From positions 2,045,001-2,109,000 of the forward strand of contig NC_009901.1 in the NCBI RefSeq assembly GCF_000018285.1: a DNA stretch of 64,000 nucleotides. Direction: 5' to 3'. How positions within the stretch are numbered: position 1 is the first letter of the stretch; every line of letters starts with the position of its first letter. The notes under the pieces are model-generated. The model saw nothing but the letters and a program-made list of their open reading frames with translations. It did no database searches and was not told where the DNA came from. The DNA comes from Shewanella pealeana ATCC 700345. GTDB taxonomy: Bacteria > Pseudomonadota > Gammaproteobacteria > Enterobacterales > Shewanellaceae. The translations under genes were made by a program, and so were the position numbers. This document shows, one piece after another, positions 20,361-28,599 of this stretch.

Positions 20361-20942
20361 ATGGCATTTCCATTAATTTGGTTAGGCGCCGCAGCGGTTG
20401 GTGCGGCAATTATTGCCGAAGAGCGAGATAAGCAAAAAAAAATTGCGATGAAGCGTAAGCAAGGAAAGGCAAAAAGTGAGCATCTACAGGGGCAATCGGC
20501 AGAGCTTGCTCCTAGCATCTGGAAAACTGGCGACAAGATGGTTGCACCTGAGCCTGGCGGGATTGTTTGTTGTTTCGTATTTGGCGTGATTGAGCATACA
20601 GGTATTTGGCTTGGTGATAATACGCTGGTGGAACTTCATGGCAGTGGTTTGGTACGCGCAGTATCGATAAAGCGTTTCTTAGCAGGACGCACCGGAAGCC
20701 GTATCTATCAAGCTTGCAATCATCAGCATCAAGCCTTAATTGGTGCTCAAGTGCTCGATAGAGCAAAGCAGTCAATTTTTAGTTATCGAGACTATGACTT
20801 GTTTGATAATAACTGCCACCGTTTTGTCTGGTATTGTTTAAGTGGTGAAGAGCAACCTTTATCAAGCTTTAGTAAGCTTAACGATAAAATCGGCAACCAC
20901 TTTTCTGAAGCGGTTTACTGGGATGAAGTGGATTTATACTGA
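20361..20942 (+). CDS. LRAT-domain (NlpC/P60-like) protein
   Basis: 193 residues. A short N-terminal hydrophobic stretch (2-20) and a Lys-rich segment (AEERDKQKKIAMKRKQGKAK) precede an LRAT domain. That domain has the catalytic His in IEHTGIWLG (about 84) and the catalytic Cys in DNNCHRFVWYC (about 154). LRAT-like proteins are thiol acyltransferases or hydrolases acting on lipids; the bacterial members are largely uncharacterised. The N-terminus suggests membrane attachment. It is a single gene, convergent with the KAS III gene across a shared terminator. Confidence 0.78.
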   Translation: MAFPLIWLGAAAVGAAIIAEERDKQKKIAMKRKQGKAKSEHLQGQSAELAPSIWKTGDKMVAPEPGGIVCCFVFGVIEHTGIWLGDNTLVELHGSGLVRAVSIKRFLAGRTGSRIYQACNHQHQALIGAQVLDRAKQSIFSYRDYDLFDNNCHRFVWYCLSGEEQPLSSFSKLNDKIGNHFSEAVYWDEVDLY

Positions 20943-20981
20943 TTGGCATTAAATTACATTAAGTCAGCGTTAAACGCCCAT

Positions 20982-21013
20982 AAAAAAACACCGATATGAC
21001 TCGGTGTTTTTTT
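20982..21013. terminator. Bidirectional terminator
   Basis: ACACCGA/TCGGTGT stem flanked by seven A on one side and seven T on the other, with a 6-nt loop. It serves the LRAT-like gene on the plus strand and the KAS III gene on the minus strand. Confidence 0.9.
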
Positions 21014-21037
21014 ATTAATGCAATGCAAACTATAACG

Positions 21038-22102
21038 TTAGCCGCAGAAATGCTTAACCGCTTTCGCGACGAGCTCAATACCTGTTTTATCACAAGGAGG
21101 TAGCTCTGCATCGCTAGTATTAATTGGTGTGACTCTGTCACCCCATTTAATCAATGCCGCAGCAGACGTTAGACCTGCACCAAATGCACAAGATAGAATA
21201 GTTTGGTTAGGTTGAATTTTACCTTGCTCTAGGGCGTCACAGATTGCAATCGGAATGGTCGCTGCAGAGGTGTTACCGTAGTTGGCTATGTTCACAACCG
21301 CTTTCTCTTTCGGGATCTTCATGCGGCTAATTAACGTATCGATAATACGCTCGTTCGCCTGATGAGGAATAACCCAATCGATCTCTTCTTTATCGATACC
21401 GCACTTTTCGATAACTTTAGCGCTTAACTTACCCATGCCTGCGATAGCGCGTTTAAAGATCTCTTGACCGTTAAATTCTATGTAGAAATCTAAAGATGAA
21501 GCTTCAAATCTATCCATAGCCGTACCAAATCCAGCTTTAAGGATATCACGGCCATCTGGGTCGTTATTTAGCTCATAACCCAATACACCAATCGCTTCGT
21601 CAGTTGCTTCTAGCACGACAGCGCCAGCGCCATCACCGAAAAGTACGGCAGTGTCGCGACGAGACCAGTCTAAGAAAAATGAAAGACGCTCGGCACCGAT
21701 CACAAGTACTTTCTTACACTGACCGCTCTTGATCTGTGAACTACCTAAGCCTAGGCCATATAAAAAGCCACTACAGGCGGCGTTGATATCAAAAGCTGCA
21801 CAGGTTGCACCCACTTCAGCCTGTACGGTAGAAGCAATATTCGGGATCAGGGTATCTGGGGTCGCCGTGGCAAGAATAATCATATCTAGTTCACTACCAT
21901 CGATCCCCGCTGCTGCGAGTGCTCGTTTGGCGGCAACAGAGGCCAAAGCCGACGTATCAACGTGGCTAATGTGTCTTTGGCTAATGCCTGTGCGCGGTTT
22001 GATCCACTCGTCTGAGGTTTCAATAAAAGTGGCAAGATCATGGTTTGTTAGGGTGGCAGGCGGAACACACTTTCCCCAACCAGTAATAGTGGCGTACTGC
22101 AT
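21038..22102 (-). CDS. Beta-ketoacyl-ACP synthase III (FabH-like)
   Basis: 354 residues, slightly longer than E. coli FabH (317). The catalytic triad is complete: C110 in AACSGFLYG, H247 in IPHQANERI, N277 in NYGNTSAAT. It condenses an acyl-CoA with malonyl-ACP to start fatty acid chains. It is not in a fab gene cluster, so it is probably a second KAS III, perhaps with a different primer (longer or branched acyl-CoA). It lies 100 bp downstream of the GntR regulator in the same direction, but a terminator separates them. Confidence 0.9.
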   Translation of the reverse strand: MQYATITGWGKCVPPATLTNHDLATFIETSDEWIKPRTGISQRHISHVDTSALASVAAKRALAAAGIDGSELDMIILATATPDTLIPNIASTVQAEVGATCAAFDINAACSGFLYGLGLGSSQIKSGQCKKVLVIGAERLSFFLDWSRRDTAVLFGDGAGAVVLEATDEAIGVLGYELNNDPDGRDILKAGFGTAMDRFEASSLDFYIEFNGQEIFKRAIAGMGKLSAKVIEKCGIDKEEIDWVIPHQANERIIDTLISRMKIPKEKAVVNIANYGNTSAATIPIAICDALEQGKIQPNQTILSCAFGAGLTSAAALIKWGDRVTPINTSDAELPPCDKTGIELVAKAVKHFCG

Positions 22103-22122
22103 CTAGGTATTCTCTATCAATT

Positions 22123-22149
22123 AAAAAGGCAGAACCTGAGCTCTGCCTT
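22123..22149 (-). terminator. Terminator after the GntR regulator gene
   Basis: AAGGCAGA/TCTGCCTT stem (22126-22133 with 22142-22149), 8-nt loop. On the minus strand it is followed by a T run. Confidence 0.8.
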
Positions 22150-22202
22150 ATGGGATCTGTATAAGTGAAGTTTAGCAAAAATCATGCTAATCAAACTGTG
22201 AG

Positions 22203-22874
22203 TTAGTCGTCTTGTTGGCTAACTAATACGCGGATCGCTTCGGCAGCGTGTATGATATGTGCGCGTAATATCTCGACAGCTTTTTCAACATCTTTCTTCT
22301 TACAATATTCAAGTATTTCACGGTGATCTTGTTGAGCCTTAGGTACACCGCTTGCAAGAAATAGTTGTAATCGAACGTAACGGTCACAACTCGTATTTAA
22401 TCCTTGAACAACTTCAAGCGTGTGGGGACGATTCGCCGCACTGTAAAGGCAAGTATGGAATTGTGAGTTTAACCCACTCCAGTTTTCAACTTGATCTTTA
22501 TCTTGGAAAGCTGCATCCATTTCTTGCAGAATACTCTCGGCTTGATTGAGATCTTCTTCACTTAAGTTAGGTATCGACTTCGCGAGCAAGTCGCCTTCGA
22601 TCAGTGCTCGTAATTCAAAAAGTTCGGTAACATGCTCAACAGACAAGAGTGTTGCTGTTGCGCCTTTATGGGCTTCAAATTTCACTAAGCCTTCGGCTTC
22701 CAGTTGCAATAAGGCTTCTCTTACCGGAATTCGGCTAACATTTAGTTCATCAGCTAAGGCGCTTTGACGTAACGGTTTTCCCGCCGCAATTTCACCGGAA
22801 AGGATTTTTTCCCTAAGCACCACAACCACAATTTGTGTGCGAGTTTTATGGACGATAGGTGTTGTTCTGCTCAT
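22203..22874 (-). CDS. GntR-family (FCD domain) regulator of hydroxyproline genes
   Basis: 223 residues. The N-terminal winged helix-turn-helix (about 12-75: LREKILSGEIAAGKPLRQSALADELNVSRIPVREALLQLEAEGLV) is of the FadR subgroup; only its short motifs matter here, SRIPVREAL and EGLV. The C-terminal FCD ligand-binding domain (about 85-215) has the metal-site residues in FELRALIEGDLL and HTCLY/HREILEY. Its position at the head of the hydroxyproline cluster makes it the likely regulator. The palindromes between the dapA remnant and the dehydratase gene are its probable operators. Confidence 0.85.
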   Translation of the reverse strand: MSRTTPIVHKTRTQIVVVVLREKILSGEIAAGKPLRQSALADELNVSRIPVREALLQLEAEGLVKFEAHKGATATLLSVEHVTELFELRALIEGDLLAKSIPNLSEEDLNQAESILQEMDAAFQDKDQVENWSGLNSQFHTCLYSAANRPHTLEVVQGLNTSCDRYVRLQLFLASGVPKAQQDHREILEYCKKKDVEKAVEILRAHIIHAAEAIRVLVSQQDD

Positions 22875-22941
22875 AGTTCCCGATTTTTTTGTTATTTATA
22901 CAAGTTGATCCGTCCTAGGTTACCGCTAATGCCATTATAAT

Positions 22942-22968
22942 GAAAGGGAAACCATAGGTTTCCCTTTC
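22942..22968 (-). terminator. 12-bp perfect hairpin after the aldehyde dehydrogenase gene
   Basis: GAAAGGGAAACC (22942-22953) pairs with 22957-22968 around an ATA loop. There is no T-run on either strand, so it may protect the mRNA end or act as a pause site rather than a full terminator. Confidence 0.5.
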
Positions 22969-22981
22969 ACATTTGACATAC

Positions 22982-24547
22982 TTAAAACGTGATGACGCCA
23001 GTTTGGCCTTCAATAACGCGAGTCGGTAATAGCGCTTTTGGCATATTCTGATAACAAATAGCTCGCTCGAATCGTGCCATTGCAGCTGAACCGACTGAGG
23101 TTGTACGGCTATCGGTACTGGCTGGGTATGGGCCACCGTGGTTCATTGTGTGGCACACCTCAACGCCTGTAGGCATCTGGTTGAAAATTAAACGGCCAAC
23201 ATTGAAGGCTATAGCTTCAATTAGGGTTCTATTTTCTGTGATTTCAGACTCTAAACCGTGTACTGACGCGGTAAGCTGCCCTTCAAGTTGTTCGGCAATA
23301 GACTGCATCTGTGCGCGATCATCACACTCAACTAGCACTGCACATGGACCGAACACTTCCTGCTGAATGTCATTTGATGCGATAAAATCTGCAGCTGTCA
23401 CTTTTAATGCAGTTGGGCGGGTAAAGTGGTTAGCTGGCGAAGACTCACCTTGAGCGATAAGCTCTACTTTTGGATTGGCTACTAGCGCTTCAATTTGCGC
23501 TTGATATGTGCTGGCGATTCCAGCTGTCAGCATGCTAGCCGCGCTTTGAGATGCGATATCTTGTGCCAGAGTTGCCTTGTAGCGGTTAAGTGCTTCACCT
23601 TTTACAGCGACTATCACTCCAGGGCTAGTACAGAACTGCCCGTGTCCCATCAACATAGATTGAACTTGAGTCGATGCTAAGCTTTCAGCTTGCTCTTCTA
23701 AGATCTCAGCTAAGATAAATTGCGGGTTGATTGAACCTAACTCGCCATAAAATGGGATAGGTTCAGCACGTGCGGCACATAGATCAGATAAGATGCGGCC
23801 TACCTTGAGTGAACCAGTAAAGCCTACAGCCTTGATGGCAGGATCTTTGACCAGTGTAGTTGACACCTCAGGTGCAAAACCTTGTACCAGATTAAATACG
23901 CCGTTTGGCATATCGCACTTAACTGCAGCACGCTCGATTGCGCGGCTGACTAATTCACTGGTTGCGGCGTGTGCAGGATGGCCTTTAACTACAATCGTAC
24001 AGCCAGCAGCGAGGGCCGATGCTGTGTCGCCACCCGCAGTTGAAAATGCAAGTGGGAAGTTAGATGCACCAAAAACAGCAACAGGGCCTAGTGGAAGGGT
24101 TGTCAGTCTTGTATCTGGCTTTGGTAGTGGCTGTCTTTCTGGGTTAGCCAGATCCACATAGCGGTTATCAATTGGGTTTCTAAGGTTGCCAGCGAATAAT
24201 CTTAGTTGACCACAAGTACGCCCTGTCTCGCCTTGAAGACGCGCCATTGGTAGACCGGTTTCCAAGTGAGCCGTCTCGGTAATTGCTGCTATGTCAGCTT
24301 GAATTTCATCGGCAATCGCTTCAAGAAATTCTGCGCGACGAGTCGGCGCTAGGCTACGGTATTGAACAAAAGCTTTCTTAGCCGCAGCCGTTGCACTTTC
24401 AACCACAGCCTGGCTTGCGTTTGCAAAGCGCCATGTGAGTGCTTCGTTGGTCACAGGATTAGTACTGTTAAAGTCGGTTGATTCGTTAGTCCATGCACCA
24501 TTGATAAAATGTTGGCCTGAAATTGCAACTTGGGTTAAATCTGTCAT
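22982..24547 (-). CDS. Alpha-ketoglutarate semialdehyde dehydrogenase (2,5-dioxovalerate dehydrogenase)
   Basis: 521 residues, NAD(P)-dependent aldehyde dehydrogenase superfamily. The general base is E269 in FYGELGSIN and the nucleophile is C306 in GHGQFCTSPG; the cofactor-binding GFTGSLKVG is around residue 242. The ELGSINP and QFCTSPG forms are those of the ketoglutarate-semialdehyde group. This enzyme makes 2-oxoglutarate in the last step of trans-4-hydroxyproline breakdown, matching its place next to the epimerase gene 43 bp upstream. AGGAG lies six bases before the ATG. Confidence 0.9.
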   Translation of the reverse strand: MTDLTQVAISGQHFINGAWTNESTDFNSTNPVTNEALTWRFANASQAVVESATAAAKKAFVQYRSLAPTRRAEFLEAIADEIQADIAAITETAHLETGLPMARLQGETGRTCGQLRLFAGNLRNPIDNRYVDLANPERQPLPKPDTRLTTLPLGPVAVFGASNFPLAFSTAGGDTASALAAGCTIVVKGHPAHAATSELVSRAIERAAVKCDMPNGVFNLVQGFAPEVSTTLVKDPAIKAVGFTGSLKVGRILSDLCAARAEPIPFYGELGSINPQFILAEILEEQAESLASTQVQSMLMGHGQFCTSPGVIVAVKGEALNRYKATLAQDIASQSAASMLTAGIASTYQAQIEALVANPKVELIAQGESSPANHFTRPTALKVTAADFIASNDIQQEVFGPCAVLVECDDRAQMQSIAEQLEGQLTASVHGLESEITENRTLIEAIAFNVGRLIFNQMPTGVEVCHTMNHGGPYPASTDSRTTSVGSAAMARFERAICYQNMPKALLPTRVIEGQTGVITF

Positions 24548-24590
24548 GTTTGCTCCTGAGTGTTAAAGCTCAATTAGAAATTCTATAGGG

Positions 24591-25592
24591 TTACACTACC
24601 TGGAAACCGAATGCATATGGGTCGTTATCATCTACAGTAATGGCATTCTTGCCGATGATCCGTGCCCAGCCTTTGATACTTGGCATTATCGCCTTGTGAT
24701 CGCCGACTGTCGTTTCAGCTTCGATACGGCCGACAAATTGGCTGCCGATAATGCTTTCATGGGTGTATTCATCGCCAACGCTCAACAGACCTTTGGTATA
24801 AAGCTGTGCAAGACGCGCGCTGGTGCCTGTTCCGCAAGGCGAACGGTCGATAGCTTTATCGCCGTAGAAAACGGCATTAGCACCGTCGGAACCATCGCTG
24901 ATGGTATCTCCAGTCCAAAGCACGTGGCTAACGCCGTTCACGGTTGGGTCATCTGGGTGTATGCAGCTCAATTGTTGCTGCGCCACTTCTCTAACTATCG
25001 GACTCCACTTTAAAATATCACCTGCACTCCAGTGACGAAGGCCCGGAAAGTTTGCTTGGGGATCGACGATAACGTAATAGTTACCACCGTATGACACATC
25101 GACCTTGAGCGTGCCGAGTCCTGGAATGTCTAGGATTTGATCTTGATGAGCTAAGTAAGCAGCAACATTATAAATTTTCACCCAATCAACTTTTTCACCT
25201 GTTTGTTGGTAGTCGATTTTTATCTGTCCTGCTGGAACATCGATAATCAATTGCCCAGGTGTCTTTGCTGTAAGTAAGCCCGACTCAATAGCGGCCGTGA
25301 TAGTGCCTATGGTGCCATGACCGCACATAGGTAAGCAGCCACTGGTTTCGATAAAAAGGATTGAGGCGTCGGCGCTGTCTGAACAAGGAGGGTAAAGAAA
25401 AGCACCTGACATCATGTCGTGGCCGCGAGGTTCAAACATCAAGGCTTTACGGATCCAATCATACTCACGAAGAAAATGTTGGCGTTTATCGCTCATGTTA
25501 TCGCCGAGAAGGTGAGGATGGCCGCTGGTAACTAATCTGACTGGGTTGCCACAGGTATGAGCATCAACGCAAAAAAACGTGCCTTTTAGCAT
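24591..25592 (-). CDS. 4-hydroxyproline epimerase
   Basis: 333 residues from the ATG at 25592, preferred over the GTG at 25601 because GGAG then sits eight bases upstream. It belongs to the proline racemase fold. Both catalytic cysteines are present, C90 in PMCGHGTIG and C253 in DRSPCGTGTSA, which marks racemase/epimerase activity rather than dehydratase. It converts trans-4-hydroxy-L-proline to cis-4-hydroxy-D-proline, the first step of the pathway. The gene lies between the aldehyde dehydrogenase gene and the remnant of the deaminase gene. Confidence 0.92.
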   Translation of the reverse strand: MLKGTFFCVDAHTCGNPVRLVTSGHPHLLGDNMSDKRQHFLREYDWIRKALMFEPRGHDMMSGAFLYPPCSDSADASILFIETSGCLPMCGHGTIGTITAAIESGLLTAKTPGQLIIDVPAGQIKIDYQQTGEKVDWVKIYNVAAYLAHQDQILDIPGLGTLKVDVSYGGNYYVIVDPQANFPGLRHWSAGDILKWSPIVREVAQQQLSCIHPDDPTVNGVSHVLWTGDTISDGSDGANAVFYGDKAIDRSPCGTGTSARLAQLYTKGLLSVGDEYTHESIIGSQFVGRIEAETTVGDHKAIMPSIKGWARIIGKNAITVDDNDPYAFGFQVV

Positions 25593-25631
25593 GTAAAACA
25601 CTCCATTGTTATCGTTATTGATAAAGTGATC

Positions 25632-25669
25632 AAAGCCAGTCGTTTAATTTGCATTAAACGGCTGGCTTT
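25632..25669. terminator. Long inverted repeat between deaminase remnant and epimerase gene
   Basis: AAAGCCAG-CGTTTAAT pairs with ATTAAACG-CTGGCTTT around a 4-nt loop, 16 pairs with one mismatch. It lies 40 bp upstream of the epimerase start, so it could terminate transcription from the remnant or act on the epimerase mRNA leader. Confidence 0.55.
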
Positions 25670-25687
25670 ATAAACATCAAACTTTAA

Positions 25688-25960
25688 TTAGTCGATGTTG
25701 TACGTGTCTAAATCGATGCGAGCCTCAAGTGCATGAGCAATCACTTGCTGAACTTATGCACGCTCTTCACCGATAAGTGTAAGACGAGGTAGACGTACGT
25801 TTTCGCTACCTCGGCCAACGATTTGCTCTGCAAACTTGATACATTGAACTAGCGTCGGGATAGTATCTAGACGTAGTAGTGGCATAAACCAAGGGTAGAT
25901 TTCACGCGCTTCTTCAATACGACCAGCGCGAGCTAGCTTGTAACACCTTGGCAATTCACT
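25688..25960 (-). pseudogene. Remnant of a DapA-family gene (probable pyrroline-4-hydroxy-2-carboxylate deaminase)
   Basis: Only about 90 C-terminal codons remain. They read like the end of a dihydrodipicolinate-synthase-family protein: ARAGRIEEAREIYPWFMPLL, then a stretch ending RLPRLTLIGEERA. A TAA at 25756-25754 then interrupts the frame, after which the normal ending VQQVIAHALEARIDLDTYNI continues to the natural stop at 25688. The first 200 or so codons are missing. In intact pathways a DapA-family deaminase converts pyrroline-4-hydroxy-2-carboxylate to ketoglutarate semialdehyde, so a functional copy would have to be elsewhere. Confidence 0.8.
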
Positions 25961-26018
25961 TTTATATTAAGCCTCTATTACTGCTATGCAGCGTTTGGAG
26001 TTAGGCGTTGATTGGTAT

Positions 26019-26030
26019 ATTGTATACGCA
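26019..26030. promoter_or_regulatory. Imperfect operator copy upstream of the hydroxyproline dehydratase gene
   Basis: ATTGTATACGCA shares nine leading bases with the perfect palindrome at 26099-26112, about 80 bp away. It is probably a second site of the same regulator. Confidence 0.45.
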
Positions 26031-26098
26031 TGTGTTCAAATTGAAACCCTTTTGTTTAGGGAATGTATCTGAATTTTTACTACTAAAATCACAAGAAT

Positions 26099-26112
26099 TA
26101 TTGTATACAATA
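26099..26112. promoter_or_regulatory. Perfect 14-bp palindrome, probable GntR operator
   Basis: TATTGTATACAATA lies 31 bp before the trans-3-hydroxyproline dehydratase start. FadR/FCD-type GntR regulators bind short palindromes of the TTGTATACAA kind, and one is encoded in this cluster. A site here would repress the plus-strand genes. Confidence 0.65.
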
Positions 26113-26142
26113 TCCAAATGTTAACTCTGGAGCAATAAAAAT

Positions 26143-27183
26143 ATGCAGTCGATCACTATAACCCCTGATTTATCGAGCAATTTCAAAGATTTTGTCACCA
26201 TAGATGCTCACACCGAAGGGGAGCCGTTGAGGGTTATTATTTCGGGATATCCAGAGATCAAAGGTTCAACCATCTTAGAGAAGCGCCAATATGTGCAGCA
26301 AAATCTTGATACTTATCGCAAATTGTTAATGCATGAGCCAAGAGGTCATGCAGATATGTACGGTGCACTTATTACTGAAGCTGTTACCGAAGAGGCCGAT
26401 TTTGGTGTGCTTTTCCTGCACAATGAAGGTTATAGCAGCATGTGCGGACACGGAATTTTGGCCTTAGTTAAGGTGATGTGCCAAACCGATTCTATCGATT
26501 TAGGGCTAGAGCCACGCACCATTAAAATCGATTCACCAGCGGGTTTGATTACCGCCAAGGCTTATCGAGATAGCCAAGGGAAAATTCAAGCCAGCTTTAA
26601 AAATGTCGACTCTTGGGCCGATGCATTAAATTGCAGTGTTAACGTCGAAGGCTTTGGCGAGGTTAACTATGATATAGGCTTTGGTGGAGCGTATTATGCG
26701 TATGTCGACGCTGACGAGCATGGTATAAGCTGTGGTCAAGATAATGTTGCACAGCTTATCGATGTAGGAAGGCGAATTAAGCATGCTGTGATGGCATCAC
26801 ATACGTTAGTGCATCCGCTTGAAGAGGACTTGAGCTTTTTATATGGCACCATCTTTACCTCTAAGAAGGTGACCAATCCTGAGGCGCACTCCCGCCATGT
26901 GTGTATTTTTGCTGATGGGGAGGTGGATCGTTCACCTACAGGTACAGGGGTTTCTGCTCGGGTGGCGCTACTATACGCTAAAGGCGAGGTAGCCTTAAAT
27001 ACACCGATAATGATTGAAAGCATTGTGGATGGCAGAATGATTGTTAGTGCATCGGCTGAGTCAGAGTTTCACGGCAAGCAAGGGGTGATCCCTGAGGTTT
27101 CTGGTCGCTCTTTTATTACCGGTAAGCACCAGTTCTTTATCGATCCTGACGATGTGTTCCAAAATGGCTTTATGTTGCGTTAA
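26143..27183 (+). CDS. Trans-3-hydroxy-L-proline dehydratase
   Basis: 346 residues of the proline racemase fold. The first catalytic cysteine is present (C101 in SMCGHGILA) but the second is threonine (T266 in [11 protein letters not shown]). The Cys/Thr pair is the known mark of trans-3-hydroxy-L-proline dehydratase, which yields pyrroline-2-carboxylate. A reductase for that product is not in the window. GGAG precedes the ATG. The gene is transcribed divergently from the epimerase side and heads a two-gene unit with the DadA-like gene 34 bp downstream. Confidence 0.9.
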   Translation: MQSITITPDLSSNFKDFVTIDAHTEGEPLRVIISGYPEIKGSTILEKRQYVQQNLDTYRKLLMHEPRGHADMYGALITEAVTEEADFGVLFLHNEGYSSMCGHGILALVKVMCQTDSIDLGLEPRTIKIDSPAGLITAKAYRDSQGKIQASFKNVDSWADALNCSVNVEGFGEVNYDIGFGGAYYAYVDADEHGISCGQDNVAQLIDVGRRIKHAVMASHTLVHPLEEDLSFLYGTIFTSKKVTNPEAHSRHVCIFADGEVDRSPTGTGVSARVALLYAKGEVALNTPIMIESIVDGRMIVSASAESEFHGKQGVIPEVSGRSFITGKHQFFIDPDDVFQNGFMLR

Positions 27184-27217
27184 TCGTGTCAAAGATAATT
27201 GAGTGGAGAAAAAGCTT

Positions 27218-28480
27218 ATGAATAATGCTCAACCTGACACACTGACCGTTGTAGGTGCTGGAATTGTGGGATTAGCCGCCGCAATTGAATTACAGCGGGC
27301 AGGTTTTAACGTTACAGTGGTGGATAAAGAGGGGGCCGGCACGGGAGCCTCTAAGGGCAATGCGGGTCATTTTGCAACCGAACAAGTATTCCCTTTAGCT
27401 GATCCGGCCATGTTACCTAAACTACCGGGCATGCTGCTGGACCCACTAGGGCCGTTTCGCATTCAACCTAGATACTTTTTAAAGGCGTTACCTTGGTTTT
27501 TGCGTTTTTTACACAATATGCTGCCTTCACGAAGAGTTCAGAATAGCCGAGCGATTAAAGCACTTAATCAAGATTCAATCGCTGCGATGAAGTCCCTTAC
27601 TGCGTTTTGTGGCTGTGAAGAGCTGCTCACCTTGAACGGTAGCTTGCTGGTATTTGAAGGTACTCCGTTGCAGGAAGTACAGAAAGAGTTTCGCGCTTAT
27701 GCCGATGCAGGGGTGGAACTGCAGTTACTTTCTGGAGACGAAGTCAGAGCGCTAGAGCCATCCTTGACGACTAACATCACCAATGCCCTGTACTTTACTC
27801 ATGTTGGTCATACAGAAGATCCCTATCGTTTATGTTTGGCACTTGAATCCAAATTTAAAGAGATGGGCGGGAAGGTTGTTACCGAAGAGCTAGTTAAGAT
27901 CAATACCTCTAATACAGATCCGAGCATTACCTTAGAGACTAACTCGGGTAGCCATAAAACCGAATGCCTGATAATCGCATCGGGGGCTTGGTCGAAACCT
28001 TTTGCTAAGCAGCTGGGGTACTCGGTACCTTTGGAATCAGAGCGGGGCTACCATTTGATGATGCCACAGCTTAGCCGTTTGTCACGTCCGGTAGCTTCTT
28101 ATAACCGTAAGTTCATCATCACTCCTATGCGTGATGGCACTCGGCTAGCGGGCACCGTTGAGTTTGGTGGATTAAAAGCACCATTAGTCGAGGCGAGAGC
28201 AAATTGTTTGTTTCCTCATGCTAAAGCACTGCTGCCAGAGCTGTTTGCTGATGCGACAGTTGAGGACGGTGTGCGTTGGATGGGCTTTAGACCTTCTATG
28301 CCTGATAGCCTGCCAGTTCTAGGGCGTAGTCAAAAGCAATCTAATGTGTTCTTCTCATTCGGTCATCAACACTTAGGGCTGACTTGGTCGGCGATTACGG
28401 CAAAGTTATTGGCCCAAGAGGTGCTAGGTAAACAAGCCGATATTGACTTAAGCCCCTATAGAATCGATAGGTTTAGTTAG
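27218..28480 (+). CDS. DadA-like FAD oxidoreductase (probable D-hydroxyproline dehydrogenase)
   Basis: 420 residues from the ATG at 27218, which has GTGGAG nine bases upstream; a GTG at 27203 is in frame but overlaps that site. The N-terminal dinucleotide-binding motif is GAGIVGLAAAIELQRAG, and the C-terminal FAD motif area reads FFSFGHQHLGLTWSAITAKLLAQ. The family oxidises D-amino acids and passes electrons to the respiratory chain. In this cluster the natural substrate is cis-4-hydroxy-D-proline, the product of the epimerase. Confidence 0.85.
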   Translation: MNNAQPDTLTVVGAGIVGLAAAIELQRAGFNVTVVDKEGAGTGASKGNAGHFATEQVFPLADPAMLPKLPGMLLDPLGPFRIQPRYFLKALPWFLRFLHNMLPSRRVQNSRAIKALNQDSIAAMKSLTAFCGCEELLTLNGSLLVFEGTPLQEVQKEFRAYADAGVELQLLSGDEVRALEPSLTTNITNALYFTHVGHTEDPYRLCLALESKFKEMGGKVVTEELVKINTSNTDPSITLETNSGSHKTECLIIASGAWSKPFAKQLGYSVPLESERGYHLMMPQLSRLSRPVASYNRKFIITPMRDGTRLAGTVEFGGLKAPLVEARANCLFPHAKALLPELFADATVEDGVRWMGFRPSMPDSLPVLGRSQKQSNVFFSFGHQHLGLTWSAITAKLLAQEVLGKQADIDLSPYRIDRFS

Positions 28481-28599
28481 AGCCTGCTATATGCTGTTTT
28501 GTAGACGTTGATTTAAAAATGGAGTTTTAAATGAATAAGTTTTAAAAGTTAATCTTTATCGAGAGTAAGCAGAACAACTAGCATATTTCTAATCGATGT

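Noticed and set aside
24696..25013. 105-codon frame opposite the hydroxyproline epimerase gene
   Set aside because: It is an antisense shadow of a gene with clear catalytic motifs.
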